5,620 nucleotides of DNA from contig CACYBT010000151.1 of NCBI GenBank assembly GCA_902772715.1, forward strand, positions 1-5,620, in the 5' to 3' direction. This DNA comes from an uncultured Succinivibrio sp. GTDB lineage: Bacteria > Pseudomonadota > Gammaproteobacteria > Enterobacterales > Succinivibrionaceae. Below the pieces are notes generated by a model that worked only from the letters and a program-made list of their open reading frames with translations, ran no database searches and was not told where the DNA came from. The translations under genes were made by a program, and so were the position numbers. The first letter of the stretch is position 1. Every line of letters starts with the position of its first letter. Below, piece by piece: positions 1 to 5,099 of this stretch.

Positions 1-54
1 ATAGCCTACGATAAGAGCAGCAGCTGCAATCACGAACCATAAACATCTAGGCAT
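1..54 (-). CDS. N-terminus of a membrane protein, possibly CstA family (partial, runs off the left edge)
   Basis: Reading the minus strand from the ATG at 54-52, 18 codons stay open to the window edge: MPRCLWFVIAAAALIVGY. A perfect Shine-Dalgarno AAGGAG (67-62) sits 7 bases before the ATG, so the start is well supported. After a short polar start containing one Arg, the peptide is a hydrophobic stretch (residues 5-17) that reads as a first membrane segment or signal anchor. The pattern of a very short cytoplasmic N-terminus followed by a helix ending in VGY resembles the beginning of CstA-family carbon starvation/peptide transporters, where the next residues are usually a YG motif. Too little is present to be sure, so the family is a guess while the gene itself is likely real. 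It is divergent from the flagellin gene and has a CRP-like site upstream, which would suit a carbon-starvation gene. Confidence 0.55.
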   Translation of the reverse strand, partial: MPRCLWFVIAAAALIVGY

Positions 55-90
55 ATTTAAACTCCTTAATCATTAAAAATGCGTATCTGT

Positions 91-108
91 ATCATAGTTT
101 GATATCAA
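91..108 (-). promoter_or_regulatory. Possible -10 and palindrome upstream of the left-edge membrane gene
   Basis: On the minus strand TATGAT (96-91) resembles a sigma-70 -10 box and is 24 bases before the Shine-Dalgarno. It abuts the perfect 10-base palindrome TTGATATCAA (99-108). No convincing -35 is seen at 17 bases, which would fit an activator-dependent promoter. TTGAT/ATCAA are FNR half-sites, but the 4-base spacer of a real FNR box is absent. This is a weak call based on position and motif only. Confidence 0.25.
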
Positions 109-163
109 GTAAAATTAAGCATTTTTGTAGAAATTTGAAATAGATATCCGTTTTTTTAATGTT

Positions 164-185
164 ATTTTTGATTTATATCACATTA
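164..185 (-). promoter_or_regulatory. CRP-like binding site in the divergent intergenic region
   Basis: TTTGA (167-171), six bases, then TCACA (178-182) matches the CRP consensus TGTGA-N6-TCACA at 9 of 10 positions, with A/T-rich flanks. Its centre (174.5) is about 90 bases upstream of the start site that would follow the TATGAT at 96-91 on the minus strand, near the -92 class I position. That makes the left-edge membrane gene the more likely target. It is also about 110 bases upstream of the sigma-28-like start proposed for the flagellin. It was identified by eye; a scored matrix search was not possible. Confidence 0.4.
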
Positions 186-253
186 TGAAAATAATGCTAA
201 CAAGTTATTTTGAGAGCTACCCCAAGGTTTGCTGTCGAAATCATGCAAAATTC

Positions 254-280
254 TCAAGACTTTTCTGAAAGTGCCGATTA
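254..280 (+). promoter_or_regulatory. Sigma-28 (FliA)-like promoter for the flagellin gene
   Basis: TCAAGACT (254-261), exactly 11 bases, then GCCGATTA (273-280) fits the FliA consensus TAAAGTTT-N11-GCCGATAA with 5 of 8 matches in the -35 and 7 of 8 in the -10. The next gene is a flagellin, the classic late-class FliA target. Transcription would begin near 287, giving an unusually long leader of about 250 bases. A weaker alternative nearer the gene is TAAAATCT (471-478), 12 bases, GCGGAGAT (491-498), which would give a short leader but has a worse -10 and off-consensus spacing. Confidence 0.5.
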
Positions 281-398
281 ATAGATGTGGAGCTCTGAAT
301 TATTCTTGATTAATATTAATTAAAACCATAATAAACGGCATATTAGAACTGTTAATGAGACCTATATGAGATTTTTCAGTGACGACGATTATATTTAG

Positions 399-440
399 AT
401 GCCAAAAATAAACTGAATATTATTATATGAACTTTGGCAT
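399..440 (+). repeat. Inverted repeat (8-base arms) in the flagellin leader
   Basis: ATGCCAAA (399-406) and TTTGGCAT (433-440) are perfect inverted copies with 26 A/T-rich bases between them. If the long sigma-28 leader is made, this can fold as a stem-loop. The right arm could instead pair locally, TGGC (435-438) with GCCA (449-452), so two exclusive folds are possible. It could equally be a DNA operator. No protein-coding frame explains it. Confidence 0.4.
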
Positions 441-474
441 GGGTGAGAGCCACTTGATTTAAAAGCGCTGTAAA

Positions 475-511
475 ATCTCGTCCTTTTAGGGCGGAGATAT
501 AAGACGCAAAG
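475..511 (+). promoter_or_regulatory. Stem-loop and GACGCAAAG motif just upstream of the flagellin start
   Basis: ATCTCGTCC (475-483) pairs with GGGCGGAGAT (489-498) in a 9-base-pair stem that has one bulged G (493), one G-U pair and a TTTTA loop. Five bases later comes GACGCAAAG (503-511), and then the TGGAG ribosome binding site (528-532). The 9-mer equals a conserved stretch of class-I cyclic-di-GMP riboswitches, in which it also follows a hairpin, but the partner GGCAAACC block and the second helical domain are not found. I call this a structured leader of unknown function. Confidence 0.35.
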
Positions 512-540
512 TTATCAAACTATCTAATGGAGTTGACAGT

Positions 541-1440
541 ATGGCACTGTACCTGACCAATATTGCGCAGATGCAGGCAGTGAGGATGTTTTCCAAAACA
601 TCTTCAGAGCTGAATACGACCTATGCTCGTCTGTCCTCCGGAAAACGCATTAATTCTGCCAAAGATGATCCCGCCGGTCTTATGATTGCTGATCGTCTTA
701 CCGCACAAATCAATGGCTATAATCAGGGAGCGCGTAATTTAGGTGACGGCATTGCGGTGGCTCAGACCATTGAAGGTGCTCTTGATGAATACAAGAATAT
801 GCTGCAGAGGATCCGTACCCTCTCGGTTCAGGCGGCAAGCGGTACCTACACCGATGATGACAGAGAAATGATGGATCTTGAGGTGGTAGAACTATGCAAG
901 GAATTAAACCGTATCAGCAGAGCAACTACCTTTGGCGGAGCACAGATTTTAAACGGGAATAACTGTGGACTGTTCAATGCCAGCGGAACCATTGATATAT
1001 CCGTAAGTGGGCAGCCTAATGATAAAATCTCCATACCTGGCTTCAGTGAGGGCTTTAGTATCAGTGGCATTGGAGATCATCTCGGAATTACCTTCTCAAG
1101 TTCCACCATTAAAAGCGACGGTGAAGGAGGCTGGTCCTTTTCCTTGACGAGTGCCCAGAATGCCGAAGGTGTGATTGCGCAGGTTGACAAATATTTAAGC
1201 GAGGTTAGTTCCTATCAGGGAACACTCGGTGCAGTACAGAACCGTATGGAGTCAGCCATTAGACTAAATCAGGTCATGAGTGAAAATCTAAGTGATGCCA
1301 GATCACGGATTGAAGATACTGATTATGCTGAAGAAGCCTCAAAACTGGCTCAACTTAGTGTAAGACAGCATATCCTCGCCACACTTTTCCCAAGAATTAT
1401 GGAAAGCAAGAAATTCATTCTCTCTTTGCTGCAGTTCTGA
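541..1440 (+). CDS. Flagellin, short form, with atypical C-terminus
   Basis: This is the filament subunit, exported through the flagellar type III apparatus and assembled through its terminal helices. The ATG at 541 follows TGGAG (528-532) by 8 bases. The 299 residues have the D0/D1 N-terminal block (about 1-140; LSSGKRINSAKDDPAG at 31-46, LQRIRTLSVQ at 88-97), a short middle (about 141-205) with no large D2/D3 domains, and the C-terminal D1/D0 block (LGAVQNRMESAI at 229-240, NLSDARSRIEDTDYAEE at 249-265, ILSLL at 293-297). Residues Arg90, Leu94 and Glu114 match TLR5-contact positions known from Salmonella FliC. Oddities are two cysteines (119 and 142), a Pro at 284, and FPRIME (283-288) where flagellins normally read LAQANQ; the ungapped alignment otherwise holds, with an extra final Phe. 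The gene lies alone, with bioDA downstream under a separate promoter. The flagellin family is certain; which paralogue (fliC/flaA/flaB) cannot be told. Confidence 0.96.
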   Translation: MALYLTNIAQMQAVRMFSKTSSELNTTYARLSSGKRINSAKDDPAGLMIADRLTAQINGYNQGARNLGDGIAVAQTIEGALDEYKNMLQRIRTLSVQAASGTYTDDDREMMDLEVVELCKELNRISRATTFGGAQILNGNNCGLFNASGTIDISVSGQPNDKISIPGFSEGFSISGIGDHLGITFSSSTIKSDGEGGWSFSLTSAQNAEGVIAQVDKYLSEVSSYQGTLGAVQNRMESAIRLNQVMSENLSDARSRIEDTDYAEEASKLAQLSVRQHILATLFPRIMESKKFILSLLQF

Positions 1441-1478
1441 TTATTGTAAAAACTTTGTTGTATCGCCACCTTTTTTAA

Positions 1479-1513
1479 TTCTAGAACATCTGATCATTTT
1501 TTCGGTGTACAAT
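1479..1513 (+). promoter_or_regulatory. Candidate BirA operator overlapping the bioDA promoter
   Basis: TTCTAGAAC (1479-1487), 16 bases, then GGTGTACAA (1504-1512) resembles the BirA operator TTGTAAACC-N16-GGTTTACAA, with 6 of 9 and 8 of 9 matches and the spacing seen in E. coli. TACAAT (1508-1513) is a 5-of-6 match to a -10 box, overlaps the right arm and lies 29 bases before the bioD start. Binding of biotinoyl-AMP-loaded BirA would therefore block transcription. The -35 is poor. No convincing rho-independent terminator for the flagellin gene is visible in 1441-1542. Confidence 0.5.
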
Positions 1514-1542
1514 CGTGTTGTCTAAAAAGGTTAAGGAAAATT

Positions 1543-2217
1543 ATGCGAGGATTATTTTTAAGCGGCACCGGTACGGATATCGGTAAAACCTATGTGAGTG
1601 CTGCTATTGCTCATATGCTTTCTAAAAAAGGCTTAAATATCGGGTATTACAAGGCCTGCGCCAGTGGGGCTAAAACCATCGAGGAATCAGATGCCGGCTA
1701 TGTAAGACTGCATGGCAATATTAACCAGAAAACCGATACTCTGCTTTCTTATCTTTACGAGAAACCGCTCTCTCCGCATCTTGCCGGAAGAGGCGAGGGC
1801 CGTTTTGTTTCCTTAGACAAGATCGTAGAGAATTTTAATGCTCTGCGTGCGCATTTTGATTATGTACTCTCAGAAGGGGCCGGAGGAATAGTCTGTCCTG
1901 TGGTCTATGAAAAGGACTGCCATTTATTTTACGAGGATATTGTAAGAGCGCTTAATCTTCCTGTGGTGGTGGCGTCTGACGCGGGTCTAGGTACAATAAA
2001 TCATACGGTACTGACGGTTTCCTATCTTAAAAGTCATAATTTTTCGGTAAAGGGGGTGATTTTAAACCGTTTTGAAAAAGATAATCCTATGCATGAGGAT
2101 AATCTTTATATGATAGAAGAGCTGACTCATAACAAGGTTATAGCCACATTAGGCAAAGGTGAGAGCATGCTGACATTACGTGATAAAAGTATGGAAGAAT
2201 ATTTTGATGAATGCTAA
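1543..2217 (+). CDS. bioD: Dethiobiotin synthetase BioD
   Basis: BioD is the ATP-dependent cytosolic enzyme that closes the ureido ring of biotin by adding CO2 to 7,8-diaminopelargonate (DAPA), giving dethiobiotin. The 224-residue length matches E. coli BioD (about 225). The P-loop GTGTDIGKT is at residues 8-16, with Lys15 and Thr16. Lys37 and Ser41 of YYKACASG (35-42) align with the substrate-binding Lys37 and Ser41 of E. coli. Asp50 is the probable metal ligand, EGAGG is at 111-115, GLGTINH at 148-154, and Asn175 in GVILNRF. The YKA-type motif (instead of YKPV) is more like BioD of Firmicutes than that of enterics. The start has AAGGA (1533-1537) 5 bases upstream. The last 11 bases overlap bioA, so the two are translationally coupled and encode consecutive steps. 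The BirA-like operator upstream suggests repression by biotin. Confidence 0.95.
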   Translation: MRGLFLSGTGTDIGKTYVSAAIAHMLSKKGLNIGYYKACASGAKTIEESDAGYVRLHGNINQKTDTLLSYLYEKPLSPHLAGRGEGRFVSLDKIVENFNALRAHFDYVLSEGAGGIVCPVVYEKDCHLFYEDIVRALNLPVVVASDAGLGTINHTVLTVSYLKSHNFSVKGVILNRFEKDNPMHEDNLYMIEELTHNKVIATLGKGESMLTLRDKSMEEYFDEC

Positions 2218-3544
2218 CAGTCTAATAGATTTTGATGTTAAACATATCTGGCATCCGGCTTCGCAGATGAAGGACTATGAAACTTTTCCTCCTCTTTTAA
2301 TCAAAAGAGCAAAAGGTTCCTACCTTTACGACGAAAACGATCGTCCGATCCTGGATATAGTAAGTTCGTGGTGGTGCAATCTTTTAGGTCATTGCCATGA
2401 GGAGATATCTGCGGCTTTAAGTGCCCAGTCACGAAAACTGGAGCATGTCATTTTTGCCAATTTCACTCACGAAGAGGTGATTGACTATACCAGAATGCTT
2501 ATGGAGGTGGTTCCAAACGGTCTTACCCACTTTAATTATGCCGATAATGGCTCCTCATCTGTGGAAATGGCTTTAAAGATTGCTTTTCAGTATCAGATGC
2601 AGAGTGGTCATCAGAATAAAATGCGATTTGCCTGTCTTGAGAACAGTTATCACGGGGAGACCATCGGCGCACTGGCAGTGGGCAGCATGGATCTGTACAG
2701 CAGGATTTATAAACCTATGCTTATGGAGACACTGCGTCTTAAAGTACCAGATGTCTATTACAAGGGCGAGTCCGATGTGGAAAAATGTATTATCTATGCG
2801 CGGGAGTTTTTTCAAAAATACGGTGAAAGTCTGTGTGCTCTAATTGTTGAACCGTTGCTGCAGGGCGCAGGTGGCATGAAAATCTACCCTCCAGAATTTC
2901 TAAAAGCACTGTCAGAGTTGTGCCATGAGTATGGTGTGCTGCTGATTGCCGATGAGATTGCCACTGGTTTTGGCCGTACCGGAAAGTTCTTTGCCTGTAA
3001 TCACGCCATGATTACCCCTGATATCATGTGCCTGTCTAAGGCCATTACCGGAGGATATATGCCGATGTCAGTGGTGTGTACCACGGATAGGGTCTATGAC
3101 GTTTTTCTTGCGGATTACAAGGAGGGGAGGGCTTTTATGCATTCTCATACCTATGCCGCAAATCCGCTGGGAGTGGCGTGTGCTAAGGCGGTGCTGACGA
3201 TTTTAAAGCGTGATGACATCCTCAAAAAAGCACATAAGACTGCTTCATGGCTGCAAGAAGAATTTTCAAGACGTCTTGGTTCTTTAGACAATGTGGGCTC
3301 GACCCGACATATTGGACTTATCAATGCCCTTGATCTTTATGATGATAAGTCTACTCTCAAACCTTTTTTAAGCGATAGGAGAGTAGGTTTTGAGATTTAT
3401 AAGGAAGCCCTAAAGGAAGGACTTCTCTTAAGACCAATAGGGGATACGCTATATTTTAATCCGCCGCTTAATATAAGTAGAGAAGAGCTCACTTGCGCTT
3501 TAGAGATAGCAGAGCATGCCATAAAACACGTGTGCGGTGCTTAA
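2207..3544 (+). CDS. bioA: Adenosylmethionine-8-amino-7-oxononanoate aminotransferase BioA
   Basis: BioA is a PLP-dependent class III aminotransferase that converts KAPA to DAPA with S-adenosylmethionine as amino donor; BioD uses its product. I choose the ATG at 2207 (445 residues, E. coli 429), which has GGAAG (2193-2197) 9 bases upstream; an in-frame GTG at 2180 would add nine residues. Motifs in order are HIWHPA (13-18), SSWW (53-56), DNGSS (113-117, phosphate pocket), NSYHGET (146-152), IADEIATGFGRTG (247-259; Asp249 binds the PLP nitrogen), SKAITGG (277-283; Lys278 is the Schiff-base lysine), HSHTYAANPLG (312-322) and LRPIG (408-412; Arg409 is the likely KAPA carboxylate anchor). Two E. 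coli active-site residues differ: Tyr17 is Ala18 and Asp147 is Glu151. These follow the Firmicutes-type HIWHPxSQMKDYE pattern. No other bio gene is in the window. Confidence 0.96.
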   Translation: MNANSLIDFDVKHIWHPASQMKDYETFPPLLIKRAKGSYLYDENDRPILDIVSSWWCNLLGHCHEEISAALSAQSRKLEHVIFANFTHEEVIDYTRMLMEVVPNGLTHFNYADNGSSSVEMALKIAFQYQMQSGHQNKMRFACLENSYHGETIGALAVGSMDLYSRIYKPMLMETLRLKVPDVYYKGESDVEKCIIYAREFFQKYGESLCALIVEPLLQGAGGMKIYPPEFLKALSELCHEYGVLLIADEIATGFGRTGKFFACNHAMITPDIMCLSKAITGGYMPMSVVCTTDRVYDVFLADYKEGRAFMHSHTYAANPLGVACAKAVLTILKRDDILKKAHKTASWLQEEFSRRLGSLDNVGSTRHIGLINALDLYDDKSTLKPFLSDRRVGFEIYKEALKEGLLLRPIGDTLYFNPPLNISREELTCALEIAEHAIKHVCGA

Positions 3545-3548
3545 TGGC

Positions 3549-3580
3549 AGACTTACGAAGTCTCCGTCACGGAGACTTTA
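3549..3580 (+). terminator. Hairpin between convergent bioA and purC, likely bioA terminator
   Basis: AAGTCTCCG (3558-3566), loop TCA, then CGGAGACTT (3570-3578) is a perfect 9-base-pair stem starting 14 bases after the bioA stop. Only a short TTTA follows on the plus strand, and no T-run on the minus strand, so it is an imperfect intrinsic terminator, possibly a 3'-end stabiliser or shared barrier. AGACTT (3549-3554) can also pair with AAGTCT (3558-3563), giving a competing upstream hairpin. Confidence 0.55.
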
Positions 3581-3592
3581 ACTCTATCCTGT

Positions 3593-4546
3593 TTATTTTC
3601 GGTTTTTAAGGTAGTTTTCAATGTTGTTCTCTATACGAGAGGCAAGATTAGGATCATCTGCCACACTGAATTTCTCACCGATGATATTCTCGTAAAGTTC
3701 CTGATAACGAGCGGTGATGGAGGAGACAATTTCATCGGTCATCTCTGGAACCTGCTGTCCTTCTTTACCTTGAAATCCGTTTTCCATGAGCCATTCACGT
3801 ACGAATTCCTTGGATAGCTGTTTTTGCGGCTCACCCTTTGCAAAACGCTCGTCATAGCCATCTTTGTAGAAATAGCGGCTTGAGTCTGGGGTATGGATTT
3901 CATCCATAAGATAAATCACATTGTCACGCTTGCCGAATTCATATTTGGTATCTACCAGAATTAGTCCTCGTTTTTCTGCAATCTCAGTTCCTCTCTTGAA
4001 AAGTCCTAAAGTATATTTTTCAAGCAGAGCATATTCCTCAGGAGTTGCCAGTTTTCTATCTAAAATTTCTTCTTTTGAGATATCCTCATCATGTAAACCT
4101 AGTTCTGCCTTAGTGGTTGGAGTAATAATCGGGACGTCAAATTTCTCGTTCTCTTTCATGCCATCCTTTAATTTAACGCCGCAGATTTCCCTTACGCCGT
4201 TCTTGTAGGCTCTCCAGGAACTGCCGCAGAGGTATCCACGCACAATCATCTCCACAGGAAAACCCTGGCACATGATCCCCACGGTGACCATGGGATCAGG
4301 AGTAGCAAGCTTCCAGTTAGGGCATATGTCAGAGGTGGCATCCAGGAATTTTGCGGCAATGGTATTTAAAATCTGGCCTTTAAAAGGAATTCCACGAGGA
4401 AGCACCACGTCAAATGCTGAAATTCTATCTGTGGCCACCATCACCAGCAGTTCATCGTTGATGTTGTAGACATCTCTTACTTTTCCATGGTAGACGCTTT
4501 TTTGATTTTTGAAATTAAACTCTGTTTGTGTGAGTGCATTGATCAT
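3593..4546 (-). CDS. purC: Phosphoribosylaminoimidazole-succinocarboxamide synthase (SAICAR synthetase)
   Basis: PurC joins aspartate to CAIR with ATP in de novo purine synthesis, in the cytosol. Family marks are GKVRDVY (21-27, nucleotide-binding start), ATDRISAFDVVLP (38-50), the signature FPVEMIVRGYLCGSSW, and LVDTKYEFG (197-205), followed by LMDEIHTPDSSRY with the metal- and substrate-binding acidic residues. The 317 residues make it the long form (yeast Ade1 is about 306, E. coli PurC about 237). I choose the ATG at 4546-4544 because homology begins right there (INALTQTEFNF). The frame is open back to 4732, but those 62 codons cross two inverted repeats and begin inside a terminator, and they show no family resemblance. 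The Shine-Dalgarno is weak (GGAT at 4560-4557). The gene converges on bioA and appears to be monocistronic. Confidence 0.94.
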   Translation of the reverse strand: MINALTQTEFNFKNQKSVYHGKVRDVYNINDELLVMVATDRISAFDVVLPRGIPFKGQILNTIAAKFLDATSDICPNWKLATPDPMVTVGIMCQGFPVEMIVRGYLCGSSWRAYKNGVREICGVKLKDGMKENEKFDVPIITPTTKAELGLHDEDISKEEILDRKLATPEEYALLEKYTLGLFKRGTEIAEKRGLILVDTKYEFGKRDNVIYLMDEIHTPDSSRYFYKDGYDERFAKGEPQKQLSKEFVREWLMENGFQGKEGQQVPEMTDEIVSSITARYQELYENIIGEKFSVADDPNLASRIENNIENYLKNRK

Positions 4547-4583
4547 TTTGATAGATATCCGCGAATAAAAGAAAATCTCATCA

Positions 4584-4633
4584 CATTCTAAGACACTTAG
4601 AATGCAAAAGGTGGTTAAAGGCAGAACCTTTAA
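4584..4633 (-). promoter_or_regulatory. Tandem perfect inverted repeats in the purC leader
   Basis: CATTCTAAG-ACA-CTTAGAATG (4584-4604; 9-base arms, 3-base loop) and TTAAAGG-CAGAA-CCTTTAA (4615-4633; 7-base arms, 5-base loop) stand 10 bases apart, between the purC start at 4546 and its putative promoter. On the minus strand neither is followed by a T-run, so they are not obvious terminators. They could be mRNA stem-loops for attenuation or stability, or a protein-binding operator. They do not match the purine, PRPP or ZTP riboswitch consensus as I know it. Confidence 0.5.
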
Positions 4634-4643
4634 GATAAGGGCA

Positions 4644-4672
4644 ATATTAATACAAACTTTGCTTAAAGTCAC
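4644..4672 (-). promoter_or_regulatory. Putative purC promoter with a PurR-like box in the spacer
   Basis: On the minus strand GTGACT (4672-4667), 17 bases, then TAATAT (4649-4644) gives a modest sigma-70-like pair, 4 of 6 matches each. The spacer holds AAGCAAAGTTTGTAT (4664-4650), which resembles the E. coli PurR box ACGCAAACGTTTGCGT but has a single G at its centre in place of CG. Transcription would start near 4637, immediately before the two leader hairpins. The position is attractive, but the missing central base makes classical PurR binding doubtful. Confidence 0.3.
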
Positions 4673-4722
4673 TAGAAAATCATGTCTGCACTGATTTTCA
4701 GCGTTTTGATTATCTTGTTTAG

Positions 4723-4753
4723 AAAAGAACAAAAGAGGCTACAAGAGCCCCTT
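4723..4753 (-). terminator. Rho-independent terminator of the minus-strand flagellar genes
   Basis: On the minus strand AAGGGGCT (4753-4746), loop CTTGT, then AGCCTCTT (4740-4733) makes an 8-base-pair stem with one G-U pair, followed by the U-rich TTTGTTCTTTT (4733-4723). It lies 22 bases after the original stop of the rod-like gene (4776) and upstream of purC, so it separates the flagellar transcript from purC. It also argues against a purC start as far up as 4732. Confidence 0.8.
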
Positions 4754-4775
4754 AAGAGAAATAATGAAAGAAAAA

Positions 4776-5075
4776 TTAAGCGTTGATATCAAGCATTCTG
4801 CCTAGGCTATCGTTCTGTACCTGCAAAACCTTGGCATTGGCGCTGTAGATTTTCTCATTTTCCTTGACGGAGGTTTATTCCTGTTCAAGGTTAACCCCCT
4901 TTTCCTTGGCAAATGACACCTCATCTACTTTAGCGCCCATTGCAGAGACTGACTCTGATGAAACTACCCCCTGAGGTCTGAAGTCTTCAGTATTGGTATT
5001 GGCAATATTGTGACTTGCAGCAGACATGTAGGTGTTTGCAACCCGCATTCCAGACATAGACACAGAAAGACTCAT
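4776..5075 (-). pseudogene. Small flagellar rod/hook-family protein gene interrupted by an in-frame TAA
   Basis: The ATG at 5075-5073 has TGGAG (5086-5082) 6 bases upstream; a TTG at 5087 is an unlikely start because it lies at that ribosome site. The N-terminal part (GMRVANTYMSAASHNIANTN, then TEDFRPQGV) is the axial-protein motif shared by FlgB, FlgC, FlgE, FlgF and FlgG. After VNLEQE the 67th codon is TAA (4877-4875), so the product would be 66 residues. The same frame then continues for 32 codons, TSVKENEKIYSANAKVLQVQ and NDSLGRMLDINA, to a TAA at 4778-4776. This is the classic Flg_bbr_C ending (YxANAKVxQ...LGxxLDI). The intact gene would encode 99 residues, shorter than FlgC (about 134-150) and like the small orphan rod-like proteins. 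A Leu codon (TTA or TTG) one base different from TAA fits the family at the stop. The cause may be real decay, a strain mutation or a sequence error. Confidence 0.85.
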
Positions 5076-5099
5076 GATATGCTCCAATAAAAATTAAAA

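Noticed and set aside
99..108. FNR site TTGATATCAA
   Set aside because: The half-sites are fused without the four-base spacer required for FNR; the same 10-mer occurs at 4783-4792 inside the rod-like frame as coding sequence.
430..540. True class-I cyclic-di-GMP riboswitch
   Set aside because: Only GACGCAAAG and a preceding hairpin are present; the GGCAAACC block and the second helix pair with its conserved 3' strand are missing, so it is not listed as a riboswitch.
846..1070. Antisense open frame inside the flagellin gene
   Set aside because: It lies wholly opposite a clear flagellin, has no ribosome site of note and no family resemblance. The same reasoning applies to open frames at 2573-2843, 3921-4208 and 4272-4469.
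2180..2206. GTG start giving nine extra residues to BioA
   Set aside because: The ATG at 2207 has a well-spaced GGAAG, and the distance from it to HIWHP matches E. coli BioA within one residue.
4547..4732. 62-codon upstream extension of purC in the same open frame
   Set aside because: It begins inside the terminator hairpin, crosses the putative purC promoter and two inverted repeats, and shows no SAICAR synthetase resemblance, while homology starts at the ATG at 4546.
5076..5087. TTG start four codons upstream in the rod-like gene
   Set aside because: The TTG is part of the TGGAG ribosome site of the ATG at 5075, and the family homology starts at MSLSVS.
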